From contig CALBFE010000016.1 of the NCBI GenBank assembly GCA_937888825.1, forward strand, positions 1-64,000: 64,000 nucleotides of DNA, in the 5' to 3' direction. The notes beneath the pieces are model-generated. The model worked only from the letters and a program-made list of their open reading frames with translations. It was not told the DNA's origin and made no database searches. Of the stretch, positions 37,061 to 48,818 are shown piece by piece. This DNA is from an uncultured Actinomycetes bacterium (GTDB lineage: Bacteria; Actinomycetota; Actinomycetes; Nanopelagicales; Nanopelagicaceae). Position numbers and translations under genes: made by a program. Within the stretch, counting starts at the first letter, position 1. Each line of letters begins with the position of its first letter.

Positions 37061-38364
37061 TGAGTCAACAACGTTTCTTGCTTAGGGGTGGAAAAGTACT
37101 TGGCGGCCAGGCCTCTGATCTTTTAATTGCTAATGGTCGAATTGAAGCAATGTCTGCATCAATTTCAGATGAAGCAGCAACTGTTCTTGATATTAAGGGC
37201 AGTATCATTTTGCCGGGCCTTGTTGATTTACACACCCACCTTCGTGAACCAGGACGAGAAGATAGCGAAACTGTTGCAAGTGCAAGCCGTGCTGGTGCAA
37301 AGGGTGGTTTCACCGCACTTTCTGCAATGGCTAATACTTCACCGGTCGCAGATACAGCTGGCGTTGTTGAACAGGTATATCGCTTAGGTCAAGAGGCTGG
37401 ATTCCTAGATGTCTTTCCAATCGGCGCTGTCACACAAGGACTTAAGGGCGAACAACTCTCTGAAATTGGTGCGATGGCCGATTCAGTCGCACGAGTTCGT
37501 GTCTTTAGTGATGATGGTAATTGTGTCTTTGATCCTATGGTTATGCGCAGAGCCTTGGAATACGTCAAGAAATTTGATGGCGTCATCGCACAACATGCAC
37601 AGGAGCCTCGCTTAACCGTTGATTCTCAAATGAATGAAGGAATTATCAGCTCAAAGCTGGGCTTAAAGGGCTGGCCGGCCATCGCTGAAGAAGCGATCAT
37701 CGCGAGAGATGTTTTACTGGCTGAGCACGTGCAATCACGACTACACATCTGCCATGTCACAACAGCCGGGGGAGTTGAGATCATTCGCTGGGCTAAGGCA
37801 CGTGGAATTCAAGTTACTGCTGAAGTAACACCTCACCACTTATTACTAACAGATGATTTAGCAAACTCGTATGATCCTGTCTTTAAAGTCAATCCTCCAC
37901 TTCGCACAACAAAAGATGTTATGGCCCTTCGTGAAGCGTTATCCGATGGCACAATAGACATCGTTGCTACAGATCATGCACCGCACACAAGTGAGACTAA
38001 AGATTGTGAATGGGCAGAAGCATCATTTGGAATGATTGGGTTAGAAACAGCTCTCTCGATCGTTAACAAAACCATGGTTGAGAGTGGGCTTTTGGATTGG
38101 GCAGGAGTGGCACATCGTATGTCGAGCGCTCCAGCAAAAATTGGGCATTATCCAAATCATGGACAAAATCTAACGGTTGGTTCTGTCGCACACATCACTG
38201 TGATTAATCCAACCAAGAGTTGGATAGTAGATCGCGATTTGGTTGTCTCAAAGAGCCGCAATACTCCATATCATGGCTACGAGTTACCAGGATTAGTTAC
38301 TCATACTTTCTTTGGCGGTCGAGCAACGATGATTGATTCGAAATTAATGGACAAGGTGGTGTAG
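37060..38364 (+). CDS. pyrC: dihydroorotase (class I)
   Basis: Zinc amidohydrolase closing carbamoyl-aspartate to dihydroorotate. Metal motif GLVDLHTHLREPG, then AMANTSPV, the HICHVTT histidines, EVTPHHLLLTD and the catalytic Asp in IVATDHAPHT. 434 residues. Confidence 0.96.
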   Translation: MSQQRFLLRGGKVLGGQASDLLIANGRIEAMSASISDEAATVLDIKGSIILPGLVDLHTHLREPGREDSETVASASRAGAKGGFTALSAMANTSPVADTAGVVEQVYRLGQEAGFLDVFPIGAVTQGLKGEQLSEIGAMADSVARVRVFSDDGNCVFDPMVMRRALEYVKKFDGVIAQHAQEPRLTVDSQMNEGIISSKLGLKGWPAIAEEAIIARDVLLAEHVQSRLHICHVTTAGGVEIIRWAKARGIQVTAEVTPHHLLLTDDLANSYDPVFKVNPPLRTTKDVMALREALSDGTIDIVATDHAPHTSETKDCEWAEASFGMIGLETALSIVNKTMVESGLLDWAGVAHRMSSAPAKIGHYPNHGQNLTVGSVAHITVINPTKSWIVDRDLVVSKSRNTPYHGYELPGLVTHTFFGGRATMIDSKLMDKVV

Positions 38365-38366
38365 TA

Positions 38367-39482
38367 ATGACGCAGGCATACCTTGTTTTAGATGACGGAA
38401 GAATCTTTGAAGGTCGCTCATGGGGAGCAACTGGGCGCACCTTTGGTGAAGCTGTCTTCCAAACTGGTATGACTGGTTATCAAGAAACCCTGACTGATCC
38501 TTCATATCACAAGCAGGTTGTTGTTATGACTGCGCCGCATATTGGTAACACCGGCATGAATAAAGAAGATAATGAATCTTCGAAGATCTGGGTAGCTGGC
38601 TATGTAGTTCGTAACCCATCCACATTGACATCTAATTGGCGCTCAGAAAAAGATTTAGAAGCAGAGCTAATTGCGCAGGCAGTTGTTGGAATTCAAGGTG
38701 TCGATACCCGCGCAATCACTCGGCATTTGCGCGATCGCGGGTCAATGCGCGTTGGAATCTTCTCAAGTTTGGAACTCACACCCGAAGAGATGGTCGTTGA
38801 AGTGCGTAGATCTCCTCAAATGGTAGGTGCGTACCTTGTTAAAGATGTTTCAACGCCTAAGACCTATGTTGTTCCATCTATCGGCAAAAAGAAATATGTG
38901 GTTGCAGCCTTGGATCTCGGTATAAAGGCTGCTACGCCAAGAATGTTGGCCGAACGTGGCGTAGAAGTTCATGTGATTCCATATGATTCAACTTTTGAAG
39001 ATATACAAGCGATACACCCTGATGGCGTTTTCTTATCAAATGGTCCTGGAGATCCAGCAACTATGACAGAGACAATCGAGCTAGTTCGAACTGTCTTAGC
39101 CGCTCATATTCCTATCTTTGGTATTTGTTTCGGGCATCAAATCCTTGGCCGCGCCCTTGGCTTTGAAACTTATAAGTTGCAGTTTGGTCACCGAGGTATT
39201 AATCAACCAGTCATCGATAAGAACACGCAAAAAGTTGAAATCACCGCGCACAATCATGGTTTTGCATTGAAAGTTCCCACTGATTCTGCGTTCACAACGG
39301 TGTATGGACCTGGAGAGGTTACACATGTGTGTTTGAATGATGGCGTAGTTGAAGGTCTTCAGTTACTTGGAGGTGCTGCGTTTTCTGTTCAGTATCACCC
39401 TGAGGCTGCAGCTGGACCACATGATGCGGCATATCTTTTTGATCGCTTTATAGATTTGATGGGTAAGAGAGTGAAGGTCTAA
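38367..39482 (+). CDS. carA: carbamoyl-phosphate synthase small (glutaminase) subunit
   Basis: Supplies ammonia to CarB. N-terminal domain ([29 protein letters not shown]) and class I glutaminase domain with FLSNGPGDP, the nucleophile loop [18 protein letters not shown] and the [11 protein letters not shown]is-Glu pair. 371 residues. Stop overlaps carB. Confidence 0.97.
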   Translation: MTQAYLVLDDGRIFEGRSWGATGRTFGEAVFQTGMTGYQETLTDPSYHKQVVVMTAPHIGNTGMNKEDNESSKIWVAGYVVRNPSTLTSNWRSEKDLEAELIAQAVVGIQGVDTRAITRHLRDRGSMRVGIFSSLELTPEEMVVEVRRSPQMVGAYLVKDVSTPKTYVVPSIGKKKYVVAALDLGIKAATPRMLAERGVEVHVIPYDSTFEDIQAIHPDGVFLSNGPGDPATMTETIELVRTVLAAHIPIFGICFGHQILGRALGFETYKLQFGHRGINQPVIDKNTQKVEITAHNHGFALKVPTDSAFTTVYGPGEVTHVCLNDGVVEGLQLLGGAAFSVQYHPEAAAGPHDAAYLFDRFIDLMGKRVKV

Positions 39483-42400
39483 TGCCTCTAGATCCTTTGA
39501 TAAAAAGCGTCCTAGTAATTGGTAGTGGTCCAATTGTTATTGGCCAAGCATGTGAATTCGATTATTCAGGAACACAGGCCTGCCGTGTACTTCGCGCAGA
39601 AGGCATTCGCGTCATTTTGGTTAATTCAAATCCTGCAACAATCATGACAGATCCAGAGTTTGCAGATGCCACATATATCGAACCTATTACGCCAGAGATC
39701 ATCGAGCAGATCATTGCTTTGGAAAAGCCTGACGCTGTTCTAGCAACTTTAGGTGGTCAAACAGCCCTGAATGCAGCCATTGGTTTATTTGAGCGCGGAA
39801 CTTTAGCTAAGTACGGTGTACAGCTTATTGGCGCTGATGTTGATGCAATTCAACGTGGTGAGAACCGTGAATTATTTAGAGGAATTGTTGAAAAAGTTGG
39901 GGGAGAGTCAGCCAAATCTATTATCTGTCACTCAATGGAAGAGATCTTCGCGGCTGTTACACAGCTCAATTACCCAGTCGTTGTGCGCCCATCTTTTACT
40001 ATGGGTGGTCTTGGTTCAGGCATTGCTTTCAATGAAGAAGAGCTTTCACAAATTGCAGGAGCTGGTTTGCGCCATAGCCCAACTTCTGAAGTGCTGCTCG
40101 AGGAATCAATTTTGGGATGGAAAGAGTACGAACTTGAAGTAATGCGTGATCATAAAGATAACGTGGTCATTGTTTGCACCATTGAGAATCTTGACCCTAT
40201 GGGCGTTCACACAGGAGACTCCATCACCGTGGCTCCTGCAATGACTTTAACCGACGTTGAGTATCAAAAGCTACGTGATTTATCTATTGACATCATTCGC
40301 GAAGTTGGCGTCGCCACGGGTGGTTGCAATATTCAATTTGCAGTTAATCCTCAAAATGGCCGAATCATTGTCATTGAAATGAACCCAAGAGTCTCAAGAT
40401 CGAGTGCTTTAGCTTCGAAGGCCACTGGGTTTCCTATTGCAAAGATTGCAACAAAACTTGCGATCGGTTACACCCTGGATGAAATCCAAAATGACATCAC
40501 TAAAACCACCCCAGCTTCCTTTGAGCCGACTCTTGATTATGTCGTAGTTAAAGTGCCTCGTTTTGCTTTTGAAAAATTCGCTGATGCTGATCCTCGTTTA
40601 ACAACTACTATGAAAAGTGTTGGTGAGGCAATGGCCATCGGTCGTTCCTTCTCAGAAGCACTGATGAAGGCGCTGCGCTCACTAGAGCGTAAAGAAGCTA
40701 TCTTTAGTTGGTCACAGATAAGTGAACAAGAAAAACAAAACCTCTTAGTATCGATGAAGATTCCTACGGAGTATCGTCTGCAGCAAGTGCAAAAAGCGAT
40801 GTGGGCTGGTGCATCAATTGAGGATGTCTTTGCTGCTACCAAGATTGATCCTTGGTACTTGCGTCAGATTCAGATTATCAACGAACAGGCTTTTGCGCTC
40901 ACCCAGTTGGGTGAGTTGACCGCCGAGAAGCTACGTGAAGCAAAGGGCAATGGGTTCTCGGATAATCAAATAGCAACTTTGCGAGGATTGCAGGAAGAGG
41001 ATGTGCGACGCGAACGCCATCATTTAGGGATTCGTCCGGTTTATAAGACTGTTGACACATGCGCAGCAGAGTTTGAAGCATTCACCCCTTATCACTACTC
41101 AAGTTATGAAGAAGAAACTGAAGTTAAGCCTCGCACCACACCTGCTGTCATCATTTTAGGCAGTGGGCCAAATCGAATCGGACAAGGTATTGAGTTCGAC
41201 TATTCATGTGTGCACGCTTCCTTTGTTTTACGTGAAGCTGGATATGAAACCATTATGGTCAACTGCAACCCTGAAACTGTTTCAACAGATTATGACACCA
41301 GTAGTCGTCTATACTTCGAACCATTAACTCTGGAAGATGTGATTGAAGTCGTTCATGCTGAGTCACTAGCCGGTCCGGTTCTTGGTGTTATCACGCAGTT
41401 AGGTGGACAGACTCCTCTCGGACTCGCTGCAGGATTAAAGGCTGCTGGAGTCACGATTCTTGGAACATCACCGGATGCGATCAACTTGGCTGAAGAGCGT
41501 GGTGCATTTGGAAATATCCTTAAACAGCAGGGCCTAACGGCTCCAGAGTTCGGCATGGCAGCTTCACAGTTAGAAGCGATCACGATTGCGCAAAGAATTG
41601 GCTATCCAGTATTAGTGCGTCCTTCCTTTGTTCTGGGTGGTCGCGGCATGGAAATTGTTTATGACGATGCTGCTTTGGGTGGGTTCATCACGAGAGCGAC
41701 AGACATAACGCCAGATCATCCAGTCTTGGTTGATAGATTCTTAGATAGCGCCATTGAAATTGATGTTGATGCACTCTTTGATGGAGAGGAGTTATTTTTG
41801 GGTGGCGTAATGGAACACATCGAAGAAGCAGGAATTCATAGTGGAGATAGCGCCTGCGTTCTCCCATCTATGACAGTGACACCAGCGCAACTGGTAGAAA
41901 TTCGCCAAGCAACTGAGAAGATTGCTCGTGGTGTGGACGTGCGCGGATTAATCAATATTCAGTTCGCTATCGCTGGAAACACTTTGTATGTGCTTGAAGC
42001 CAATCCTCGCGCTTCTCGCACAGTCCCATTTGTTTCAAAAGCAACAGGAGTTCCGCTGGCTAAAGCAGCAGCGCGTATTGCAGTTGGTTCAACGATCGCC
42101 CAGCTACGTGAAGAGAAGATTCTTCCAACAACAGGTGATGGAATTGCTAAAGGAATTTCAGTGAAGGAAGCGGTACTTCCATGGAATCGATTCCGTAGAA
42201 GTGATGGTCGCGGAGTCGATTCGGTACTTGGGCCAGAGATGCGCTCTACTGGAGAAGTAATGGGCATCTCTCCAACTTTTGGTGAAAGTTATGCCAAGAG
42301 TCAGATTGCAGCATTCGGACCCCTACCAAAGTCGGGCACAGTTTTTATCTCCTTGGCCGACAAAGACAAGGAATCTGGTATCCAAGCAGCCTTAGGCTTG

Positions 42401-42742
42401 CAAGAGTGCGGATTTAGAATCCTAGCCACGGAGGGAACTGCAGCCTTTTTAAATACGCATGGCGTAACGTGCGTGACTGTGCGAAAGAACTCCGAGGGTA
42501 CTGGGCCAATGGGGGAGAGAACCATTGTCGAAATAATCAACTCTGGGGATATTGATTTAGTAATCAACACACCCGTCGGTAGAGGAACGCGCCAAGATGG
42601 CTGGGCGATTCGAACTGCTTCAGTGCAGCGCTCTATTCCAATTATCACCACCACAGCTGGCTTTAGCGCAGCCGTTGAAGGTATACGATTTTTACAAAGC
42701 AACAACCTTTCCATTAAATCTCTGCAAAAGTGGTTGGGTTGA
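39482..42742 (+). CDS. carB: carbamoyl-phosphate synthase large subunit
   Basis: 1086 residues, two homologous ATP-grasp halves: the first with [20 protein letters not shown] and [12 protein letters not shown], the second with [19 protein letters not shown] and [13 protein letters not shown], then a C-terminal MGS-like allosteric domain (about 940-1086) with ATEGTAAFL and the INTPVGRGT phosphate site. The allosteric domain suggests feedback by UMP. It makes carbamoyl phosphate for both pyrimidines and arginine. Confidence 0.98.
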   Translation: MPLDPLIKSVLVIGSGPIVIGQACEFDYSGTQACRVLRAEGIRVILVNSNPATIMTDPEFADATYIEPITPEIIEQIIALEKPDAVLATLGGQTALNAAIGLFERGTLAKYGVQLIGADVDAIQRGENRELFRGIVEKVGGESAKSIICHSMEEIFAAVTQLNYPVVVRPSFTMGGLGSGIAFNEEELSQIAGAGLRHSPTSEVLLEESILGWKEYELEVMRDHKDNVVIVCTIENLDPMGVHTGDSITVAPAMTLTDVEYQKLRDLSIDIIREVGVATGGCNIQFAVNPQNGRIIVIEMNPRVSRSSALASKATGFPIAKIATKLAIGYTLDEIQNDITKTTPASFEPTLDYVVVKVPRFAFEKFADADPRLTTTMKSVGEAMAIGRSFSEALMKALRSLERKEAIFSWSQISEQEKQNLLVSMKIPTEYRLQQVQKAMWAGASIEDVFAATKIDPWYLRQIQIINEQAFALTQLGELTAEKLREAKGNGFSDNQIATLRGLQEEDVRRERHHLGIRPVYKTVDTCAAEFEAFTPYHYSSYEEETEVKPRTTPAVIILGSGPNRIGQGIEFDYSCVHASFVLREAGYETIMVNCNPETVSTDYDTSSRLYFEPLTLEDVIEVVHAESLAGPVLGVITQLGGQTPLGLAAGLKAAGVTILGTSPDAINLAEERGAFGNILKQQGLTAPEFGMAASQLEAITIAQRIGYPVLVRPSFVLGGRGMEIVYDDAALGGFITRATDITPDHPVLVDRFLDSAIEIDVDALFDGEELFLGGVMEHIEEAGIHSGDSACVLPSMTVTPAQLVEIRQATEKIARGVDVRGLINIQFAIAGNTLYVLEANPRASRTVPFVSKATGVPLAKAAARIAVGSTIAQLREEKILPTTGDGIAKGISVKEAVLPWNRFRRSDGRGVDSVLGPEMRSTGEVMGISPTFGESYAKSQIAAFGPLPKSGTVFISLADKDKESGIQAALGLQECGFRILATEGTAAFLNTHGVTCVTVRKNSEGTGPMGERTIVEIINSGDIDLVINTPVGRGTRQDGWAIRTASVQRSIPIITTTAGFSAAVEGIRFLQSNNLSIKSLQKWLG

Positions 42743-42743
42743 A

Positions 42744-43580
42744 ATGGCTGGCATAAACAAAAGCGCTGCGCAGATTCGCGCAAATGTTGTTAGTAATAAG
42801 CGGGTAGGGCAGTACCACCAACTCATTATCAACATTGGGGATTTAGCTCAAACATGCAGACCTGGAAACTTCGCAGCAATCAATGTTGGCGGCGAGAATT
42901 CACGGATGATTTTGCGCAGAGCTTTCGCAATATCCAGAGTTTCAGCCAATTCGGTCTCTGGCGGAACAATGGAGTTAATCGTTGCTCCCCATGGTCAGGG
43001 AAGTAAGTGGCTGTGCGCACGAGGTGAAGGTGCGATCTTAGATATCGTCGTTCCACTTGGAACTGCCTTTGGAATTCCAACTGAACCTGTTCAAGTTTTA
43101 TTGGTTGGTGGCGGTTATGGCTCAGCGCCTCTTTTTGGTTTAGCTGAAGTTCTCAACGCCAAGGGTTGTCGCGTGGATATGTTGCTTGGGGCAAGTACGG
43201 CGTCAAAGATTTATGCGCCAATGGAAGGCAAGCGCGCGGTTAACTCACTGCGCATCTATACTGAAGATGGTTCTATGGGTCAGAGTGGTCGTGTAACAGA
43301 ACCTATTGCTGGACTAATTGCAGATCTCAATATTGCAGTTATTTATTCCTGTGGTCCTATGGCAATGCTGTCAGCTATTGATGAAATCACCCGCGGTACT
43401 GATGTAATCCATCAATGCGCAGTGGAGGAATCAATGGCCTGCGGCATTGGAATTTGCATGACATGCGTATTACCTGTTGCCGATCAAGATGGAAACATCT
43501 CAATGCTGCGCTCATGTATTGATGGGCCAGTAATGGATGGATCTTTTGTGCAGTGGGACAAAGTTGGGAAAGCTCTATGA
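42744..43580 (+). CDS. pyrK: dihydroorotate dehydrogenase electron transfer subunit
   Basis: Flavin and [2Fe-2S] protein passing electrons from PyrD to NAD. FAD-binding region with MILRRAFAIS, nucleotide-binding LLVGGGYGSAPLFGLAE, CGPMAMLSAI, and cluster cysteines in CAVEESMACGIGICMTCVLP plus a later SCIDGP. 278 residues from ATG 42744, one base after carB; an earlier in-frame start lies inside carB and is rejected. Its presence makes PyrD a class IB enzyme. Confidence 0.92.
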   Translation: MAGINKSAAQIRANVVSNKRVGQYHQLIINIGDLAQTCRPGNFAAINVGGENSRMILRRAFAISRVSANSVSGGTMELIVAPHGQGSKWLCARGEGAILDIVVPLGTAFGIPTEPVQVLLVGGGYGSAPLFGLAEVLNAKGCRVDMLLGASTASKIYAPMEGKRAVNSLRIYTEDGSMGQSGRVTEPIAGLIADLNIAVIYSCGPMAMLSAIDEITRGTDVIHQCAVEESMACGIGICMTCVLPVADQDGNISMLRSCIDGPVMDGSFVQWDKVGKAL

Positions 43581-44515
43581 CGGCTTTAGATTTCTCAACG
43601 ACGCTAGGTAACGCTTGGTTTCCAGCACCGACCTTTACGGCAAGTGGTTGTGCCAGTTCAGGGCGCGAGTTATCTCAATTCTTTGACATCACCACAATGG
43701 GTGGAGTGGTGACAAAGTCAGTCATGCTCAAAGCCCGTAATGGACGTGCAACACCACGAATGGCTGAAACACCTAGTGGCATGCTCAATTCCATTGGATT
43801 GCAGGGCCCTGGAATAGATGCGTTTCTAGCGAAAGATGTTCCTTATCTTGTTGAACAAAAAGCACGAATAATTATTTCAATTGCAGGTGAAACTATTGAA
43901 GAGTATTCAACTTTGGCACGGAAATTGCGCTCGGTTTCTGGCATTAGTGCAATAGAAGTCAATATTTCATGTCCCAACGTAGAAAACAGGGGATTGGTCT
44001 TTGCTTGTGACCCTGAGGCATCTAGACGAGTTATCGATGGAGTGCGCAGAACTATTGGCGGTGAGTTACCGATAATTGCGAAGTTATCACCTGATGTAAC
44101 TGATCTTGTTTCTATTGCCCGCGGTGTTGTTGATGCTGGCGCAGATGGGTTGGCTTTAATCAACACGGTTTTGGGGATGGTTATCAATCTAGACACCATG
44201 CGCCCACACCTGGGTGGTAAAACGGGCGGTTTATCTGGTCCAGCTATAAAGCCAATTGCAGTTAGAGCGGTTTATCAAGTCCACGCTGAGATGCCACAAG
44301 TTCCAATCCTTGGCATGGGCGGTATTTCTAGCGGACGTGATGCTCTTGAGATGATTGCCGCTGGTGCTAGCGGAGTGTCAATTGGAACAGCCAGTTTTGG
44401 TAATCCAACTGCGATTGTGTCGATTCAAAATGAACTCAGAGATCTCTTGATAGCTAAAGGATTTACTTCATTGCGCCAAGCAATTGGTTATGCACACAGA
44501 CCGGAGAGCGAGTAG
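43577..44515 (+). CDS. pyrD: dihydroorotate dehydrogenase, class IB catalytic subunit
   Basis: FMN enzyme oxidising dihydroorotate to orotate in the cytoplasm. TASGCASSGRELSQFFD, EVNISCPNVENRG with the catalytic Cys, IIAKLSPDVTDL, ALINTVLGM, GGLSGPAIKPIA and GMGGISSGRDALEMIAAGAS are all family motifs. 312 residues from ATG 43577, which overlaps the pyrK stop (ATGA). Confidence 0.95.
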   Translation: MTALDFSTTLGNAWFPAPTFTASGCASSGRELSQFFDITTMGGVVTKSVMLKARNGRATPRMAETPSGMLNSIGLQGPGIDAFLAKDVPYLVEQKARIIISIAGETIEEYSTLARKLRSVSGISAIEVNISCPNVENRGLVFACDPEASRRVIDGVRRTIGGELPIIAKLSPDVTDLVSIARGVVDAGADGLALINTVLGMVINLDTMRPHLGGKTGGLSGPAIKPIAVRAVYQVHAEMPQVPILGMGGISSGRDALEMIAAGASGVSIGTASFGNPTAIVSIQNELRDLLIAKGFTSLRQAIGYAHRPESE

Positions 44516-44518
44516 GAA

Positions 44519-45226
44519 ATGAATAAGCCAGCACCTATTGTTCTCGCCGTTGATACCAGTGATTTAGATATTGCCAAGCAATGGGTTAATGCAACTGATG
44601 GGGTTATCTCAGTTGTTAAATTGGGTTTAGAGTTTTATACAACTTTTGGAAACGACGGTATTAAAGCGATAGCAGAGAGTTGTGCTACTGATATTTTTCT
44701 AGATTTGAAGCTTCACGACATTCCACATACTGTTGCTGCAGCCGCTCGTGCTGTTTCAATCTTGAGGCCTAAGTTTCTCACCGTGCATGCATCAGGCGGA
44801 AGTGCGATGGTCCAGGCAGCAGCAGATGCAATACCTGCAACTCACATTACAGGTGTGACTATTTTGACTTCGCTCTCTGAAAGAGACGTTACGGATATTG
44901 GATTCAAATCGCACGCCTTAGATTCAGCCGTTGGCCTGGCAAAAGTAGCCGTAGCGGGAGGAGCCAGGGCAATTGTCTGCTCACCGCTTGAAATCTTGGC
45001 CATTCGCGAAAATCTTGGCGGTGACATAACCATCATCACCCCGGGGGTTAGACCAGCGGACTCTGCTGGCGGTGATGACCAAGCGAGAACTATGACACCG
45101 CGTGAAGCAATCGATCGCGGAGCAAACTATGTCGTTATTGGCCGTCCGATAACGCAAAGTTTTGTAAATGGTGCTCAAGCCATGCGTGAGCGAGCAATAG
45201 AGCTTGCTGAGCAGATTCTCAATTAA
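44519..45226 (+). CDS. pyrF: orotidine 5'-phosphate decarboxylase
   Basis: Final step to UMP. The catalytic DxKxxD loop appears as FLDLKLHDIPHTV; also LAVDTSD, VHASGGSAMVQAA, ITPGVRPADSAGGDDQ and NYVVIGRPI. This is the short type I form (235 residues), not the mycobacterial long form. End of the pyr operon, so the only UMP-path step missing from the window is orotate phosphoribosyltransferase (pyrE). Confidence 0.96.
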   Translation: MNKPAPIVLAVDTSDLDIAKQWVNATDGVISVVKLGLEFYTTFGNDGIKAIAESCATDIFLDLKLHDIPHTVAAAARAVSILRPKFLTVHASGGSAMVQAAADAIPATHITGVTILTSLSERDVTDIGFKSHALDSAVGLAKVAVAGGARAIVCSPLEILAIRENLGGDITIITPGVRPADSAGGDDQARTMTPREAIDRGANYVVIGRPITQSFVNGAQAMRERAIELAEQILN

Positions 45227-45239
45227 CTACGCATGCGGT

Positions 45240-45245
45240 TAGGGT
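45240..45245 (+). promoter_or_regulatory. -10 box of a leaderless promoter for mihF-gmk
   Basis: TAGGGT, then 6 nt, then ATG 45252. Confidence 0.5.
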
Positions 45246-45251
45246 TAGCCC

Positions 45252-46124
45252 ATGGGAGCACCTCCAGTATTAACGCCACAGCAGCGCGCTGATGCGCTAG
45301 CAAAGGCTGCAGCTTCCAGAAAACGGCGTGCAGAGGTTAAGTCAAAGATTAAATCGGGCGACTACACAATCGATACAGTTCTTGAACTAGCGCAAAACGA
45401 TGATGCTGTAGCAAAAATGCGAGTGCGAGAACTATTGGAGGCACTCTCGGGCGTTGGAAAAGTGAGAGCACAAAGCCTTATGGAGAGATTAAATATCTCA
45501 CCAACCCGTAGAATTGCAGGACTTGGTCGCCATCAAATTAAGGAACTTCGTAGCGAATTTATGAAAAGCACACATGCAGTTCGTCCTGGCAAACTTATTG
45601 TTCTCTCCGGTCCAGGGGGAGTAGGCAAAAGCACGGTTGCTGCTCTACTTCGTAAATCAGGAGACTTTTGGGTCAGTGTTTCGGCAACAACTAGACAACC
45701 GCGAAACAATGAGCTTAACGGAATTGATTATTTCTTCATTTCAAGTGAAGAATTTGATCGCAGAATCAAAGAGGATGAGTTCTTAGAATGGGCCCAATTT
45801 GCTGGAAATCGTTATGGCACACCCAGTGTTGAAGTGCAGGATGCACTTTTGCGTGGCGAGAATGTGTTGCTTGAGATTGAAATCGATGGTGCAAAGCAAG
45901 TTAAAGCACATCTGCCACAAGCAATTCTCGTATTTCTAGAGCCACCTTCATGGGAGGAGTTAGTAGCTCGTCTTGAAGGGCGGGGAACCGATGATCCAGA
46001 GAGAAGGGCTCAGCGGTTGCAGTTGGCCCAAGAAGAGCTTGCTGCAGCCTCATTTTTCGATCATGTCATCGTAAATGACGCCGTCGAGCGGGTCGTTGCA
46101 CAACTGGTATCATTGGCCTCTTGA
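45252..46124 (+). CDS. fusion of actinobacterial integration host factor (mIHF) and guanylate kinase
   Basis: One 290-residue frame with two complete proteins. Residues 1-103 are mIHF: basic helix [16 protein letters not shown] and the helix-two-turn-helix [20 protein letters not shown] followed by [10 protein letters not shown]. Residues about 112-290 are guanylate kinase: P-loop [41 protein letters not shown] and [12 protein letters not shown]. In most actinobacteria mihF and gmk are adjacent separate genes. Here no stop separates them. An ATG at 45561 lies exactly at the junction (residue 104), so free GMK might also be made, though no ribosome binding site is clear. DNA binding and GMP phosphorylation are known for each family; what the fusion achieves is unknown. 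Confidence 0.9.
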   Translation: MGAPPVLTPQQRADALAKAAASRKRRAEVKSKIKSGDYTIDTVLELAQNDDAVAKMRVRELLEALSGVGKVRAQSLMERLNISPTRRIAGLGRHQIKELRSEFMKSTHAVRPGKLIVLSGPGGVGKSTVAALLRKSGDFWVSVSATTRQPRNNELNGIDYFFISSEEFDRRIKEDEFLEWAQFAGNRYGTPSVEVQDALLRGENVLLEIEIDGAKQVKAHLPQAILVFLEPPSWEELVARLEGRGTDDPERRAQRLQLAQEELAAASFFDHVIVNDAVERVVAQLVSLAS

Positions 46125-46151
46125 GTCCGCAGACGGATTCTCACAGCAGAC

Positions 46152-46157
46152 TAGATT
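46152..46157 (+). promoter_or_regulatory. possible -10 box for rpoZ
   Basis: TAGATT, with a leader of about 10 nt and a GCGGGG sequence before ATG 46174. Confidence 0.3.
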
Positions 46158-46173
46158 TAAGCGGGGTATAAAC

Positions 46174-46422
46174 ATGGATGGCATTACAAATCCACCTATT
46201 GATGAACTTCTAGACAAGAGCGGCTCTAAGTACAGTTTAGTTTTGTATGCAGCTAAGCGTGCTCGTCAGATCAATGCGTATTACTCACAGCTAGGCGAAG
46301 GTCTTCTTGAGTATGTTGGACCGCTAGTGGAGACACATATTCATGAGAAGCCATTATCAATCGCACTTCGCGAGATAAATGAAGGCTTACTCACGATTGA
46401 AAATCTAGAACCAACAGCTTAA
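46174..46422 (+). CDS. rpoZ: RNA polymerase omega subunit
   Basis: 82-residue assembly subunit of RNA polymerase. [31 protein letters not shown] is the conserved region, and [13 protein letters not shown] follows. ATG 46174 gives the canonical N-terminus; an upstream in-frame start lies inside gmk. Its place after gmk and before coaBC is standard. Confidence 0.95.
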   Translation: MDGITNPPIDELLDKSGSKYSLVLYAAKRARQINAYYSQLGEGLLEYVGPLVETHIHEKPLSIALREINEGLLTIENLEPTA

Positions 46423-46433
46423 GTACTAGGTCT

Positions 46434-47618
46434 ATGAGCGCCACTAACCGCGAGGTTATCCTCGGTATCGGTGGTGGAATTGCTGCATATAAATCCGCTG
46501 ACCTATTGCGACGCCTGCAAGACAATGGCTTCGCCGTAACTGTTGTTCCAACCCCTAATTCACTCAACTTTGTTGGTGTAGCAACGTGGCAAGCTCTCTC
46601 TGGTCGTCCAGTAACAACACAGGTGTGGGAAGACGTAGATCAAGTTCGACATATCTCTTTAGCAAAGCTCGCCGATTTCTTTATTATCGCTCCAGCAACG
46701 GCAGATTTGATTGCACGATTAGCGATGGGCCGGGCCGATGATTTACTCACCAACCTCGTCTTAGCTAGCGCAGTTCCAAAGTTAGTTGTTCCAGCGATGC
46801 ATCCGTCGATGTGGCTGGATCCAGCAACGGTTGCAAACATTTCAACGTTGCGAGCTCGTGGTTTTGTTGTCATGGAACCCGAAATTGGACGTTTAACTGG
46901 ATCTGACTCAGGTCAAGGGCGTTTCCCGCAGACCCAAGTGATAATCGATAAATTCTTTGCGATGAGTGGAATCAAACGCGACCTTGTTGGCAAAAAGGTT
47001 TTAGTTACAGCCGGGGGAACACGTGAAGCTATTGATCCCGTGCGCTACATTGGAAATAGATCTTCGGGAAAGCAAGGGGTTGCTGTTGCCAAAGCTGCGG
47101 CTGCACGTGGTGCCACGGTGCATCTGATTGCCGCCAATGTTGATGTAGCTGATTGTGATGGGGTGATGACAACGCATGTTGAAAGTGCAGAGCAGATGCT
47201 AGCTGAATTAGAGAAAAGCTTTACTGACACTGACATCTTGGTGATGAGCGCAGCGGTTGCCGATGCTAAACCTAGGAACAGTTCAATAGAAAAAATTGAT
47301 AAGAGTGATTTTACCTCTATAGATTTGCAAGTTAATCCTGATCTTCTAGCTACTTTGTCAGCAAAGAAAACCAAGCAAGTGATGGTTGGATTTGCAGCTC
47401 AAACTAGCGAACTGATTGCATCTGCTAAATCTAAACTCATCTCTAAAGGCTTGGACCTCATATATGTCAATGATGTCACCGGAGGAGCTATTTTTGGTCA
47501 GGACGAGACTGAGGGTACGATCGTGCTTCGCAATGGGGGATTAATCCCTATCGCACGGCAATCTAAAGACACGCTTGCCCATCATCTACTCGATTATGCT
47601 CTTGAGCAGTTAGGTTAG
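46434..47618 (+). CDS. coaBC: phosphopantothenoylcysteine decarboxylase/phosphopantothenate-cysteine ligase
   Basis: Bifunctional coenzyme A enzyme of 394 residues. CoaC half: flavin site [59 protein letters not shown]. CoaB half from about residue 185: [49 protein letters not shown] VNPDLLATL and VGFAAQT. The last codons form the metK -10 box. Confidence 0.96.
   Translation: MSATNREVILGIGGGIAAYKSADLLRRLQDNGFAVTVVPTPNSLNFVGVATWQALSGRPVTTQVWEDVDQVRHISLAKLADFFIIAPATADLIARLAMGRADDLLTNLVLASAVPKLVVPAMHPSMWLDPATVANISTLRARGFVVMEPEIGRLTGSDSGQGRFPQTQVIIDKFFAMSGIKRDLVGKKVLVTAGGTREAIDPVRYIGNRSSGKQGVAVAKAAAARGATVHLIAANVDVADCDGVMTTHVESAEQMLAELEKSFTDTDILVMSAAVADAKPRNSSIEKIDKSDFTSIDLQVNPDLLATLSAKKTKQVMVGFAAQTSELIASAKSKLISKGLDLIYVNDVTGGAIFGQDETEGTIVLRNGGLIPIARQSKDTLAHHLLDYALEQLG
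47611..47616 (+). promoter_or_regulatory. -10 box of a leaderless promoter for metK
   Basis: TAGGTT, then 6 nt, then ATG 47623. It overlaps the last codons of coaBC. Confidence 0.5.
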
Positions 47619-47622
47619 GACA

Positions 47623-48813
47623 ATGTCACAACGTCTATTCACATCAGAATCTGTAACTGAGGGCCATCCGGACAAGATTGCAGATGCAATCTCTGATGCC
47701 GTTCTGGATTCTTTACTATCGCAAGATAGAAAGTCGCGCGTAGCAGTAGAAACACTCATCACAACTGGACAAGTCCACGTTGCTGGTGAAGTTACAACTG
47801 ATGGTTATGCCGATGTTATGGGAATTGTTCGCGATACTGTTTTAAATATTGGTTATGACTCATCGGAAAAGGGTTTCGACGGCAATAGCTGTGGAGTATC
47901 TATCTCAATTGGCCAGCAATCTCAGGATATTGCGCAAGGCGTTGATGACGCATACGAGCATCGCGTTGGTTCACAAGTAGACCCACTAGATCTACAAGGT
48001 GCTGGCGATCAAGGTTTGATGTTTGGTTACGCTTGTGATGATACGAAAGAATTGATGCCCCTTCCTATCTGGTTAGCACACGCTCTTGCTCAACAGTTAA
48101 CTAAGGTGCGAAAGTCTGGATTACTGCCTTATCTTCGCCCAGATGGAAAGACTCAAGTGACCATTGAATATGATGGTGACCGCGCAGTAGCGCTAAATAC
48201 TGTCGTTATTTCAAGTCAGCATGCTGAAGAAGTAGATGTCGTAAAGCAGCTCACTCCTGAAATTATTGAGCATGTTATTGACCCAATCTTGGCAACAATC
48301 GATTTACCCCGTAAAGATTTGCGCACATTAATTAACCCAACTGGTCGTTTCGTCATTGGTGGTCCTATGGGAGATGCCGGCTTAACTGGGCGCAAGATTA
48401 TTGTTGATACTTACGGTGGAATGGCGCGCCACGGTGGGGGAGCATTTAGTGGTAAAGATCCATCTAAGGTGGATCGTTCTGCGGCATATGCAATGCGATG
48501 GGTTGCAAAGAACGTAGTTGCAGCTGGTTTGGCTAGACGCTGTGAAGTACAGGTTGCGTACGCAATTGGTAAGGCGCAGCCTGTAGGAGTATTTGTTGAA
48601 ACTTTCGGAACCGAAACAGTCCCTGTATCTAAGATTCAAAACGCAGTGACAACTGTTTTTGATCTTCGACCAGCTGCCATCATTCGCGATTTAGATCTAT
48701 TGCGTCCTATCTATTCACTTACAAGTGCCTACGGACACTTTGGCCGCGAACTTCCAGAGTTTGTTTGGGAACGTACTAATCGTGTTTCAGAACTGCAAAA
48801 CGCAATTAAGTAA
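47623..48813 (+). CDS. metK: S-adenosylmethionine synthetase
   Basis: Makes SAM from methionine and [74 protein letters not shown] are all signature segments. 396 residues. No SAM riboswitch is visible upstream; the gene appears leaderless. Confidence 0.98.
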   Translation: MSQRLFTSESVTEGHPDKIADAISDAVLDSLLSQDRKSRVAVETLITTGQVHVAGEVTTDGYADVMGIVRDTVLNIGYDSSEKGFDGNSCGVSISIGQQSQDIAQGVDDAYEHRVGSQVDPLDLQGAGDQGLMFGYACDDTKELMPLPIWLAHALAQQLTKVRKSGLLPYLRPDGKTQVTIEYDGDRAVALNTVVISSQHAEEVDVVKQLTPEIIEHVIDPILATIDLPRKDLRTLINPTGRFVIGGPMGDAGLTGRKIIVDTYGGMARHGGGAFSGKDPSKVDRSAAYAMRWVAKNVVAAGLARRCEVQVAYAIGKAQPVGVFVETFGTETVPVSKIQNAVTTVFDLRPAAIIRDLDLLRPIYSLTSAYGHFGRELPEFVWERTNRVSELQNAIK

Positions 48814-48818
48814 GCACT

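Noticed and set aside
47590..47622. SAM riboswitch before metK
   Set aside because: Only 4 nt separate coaBC and metK and the gene looks leaderless; there is no room for a riboswitch.
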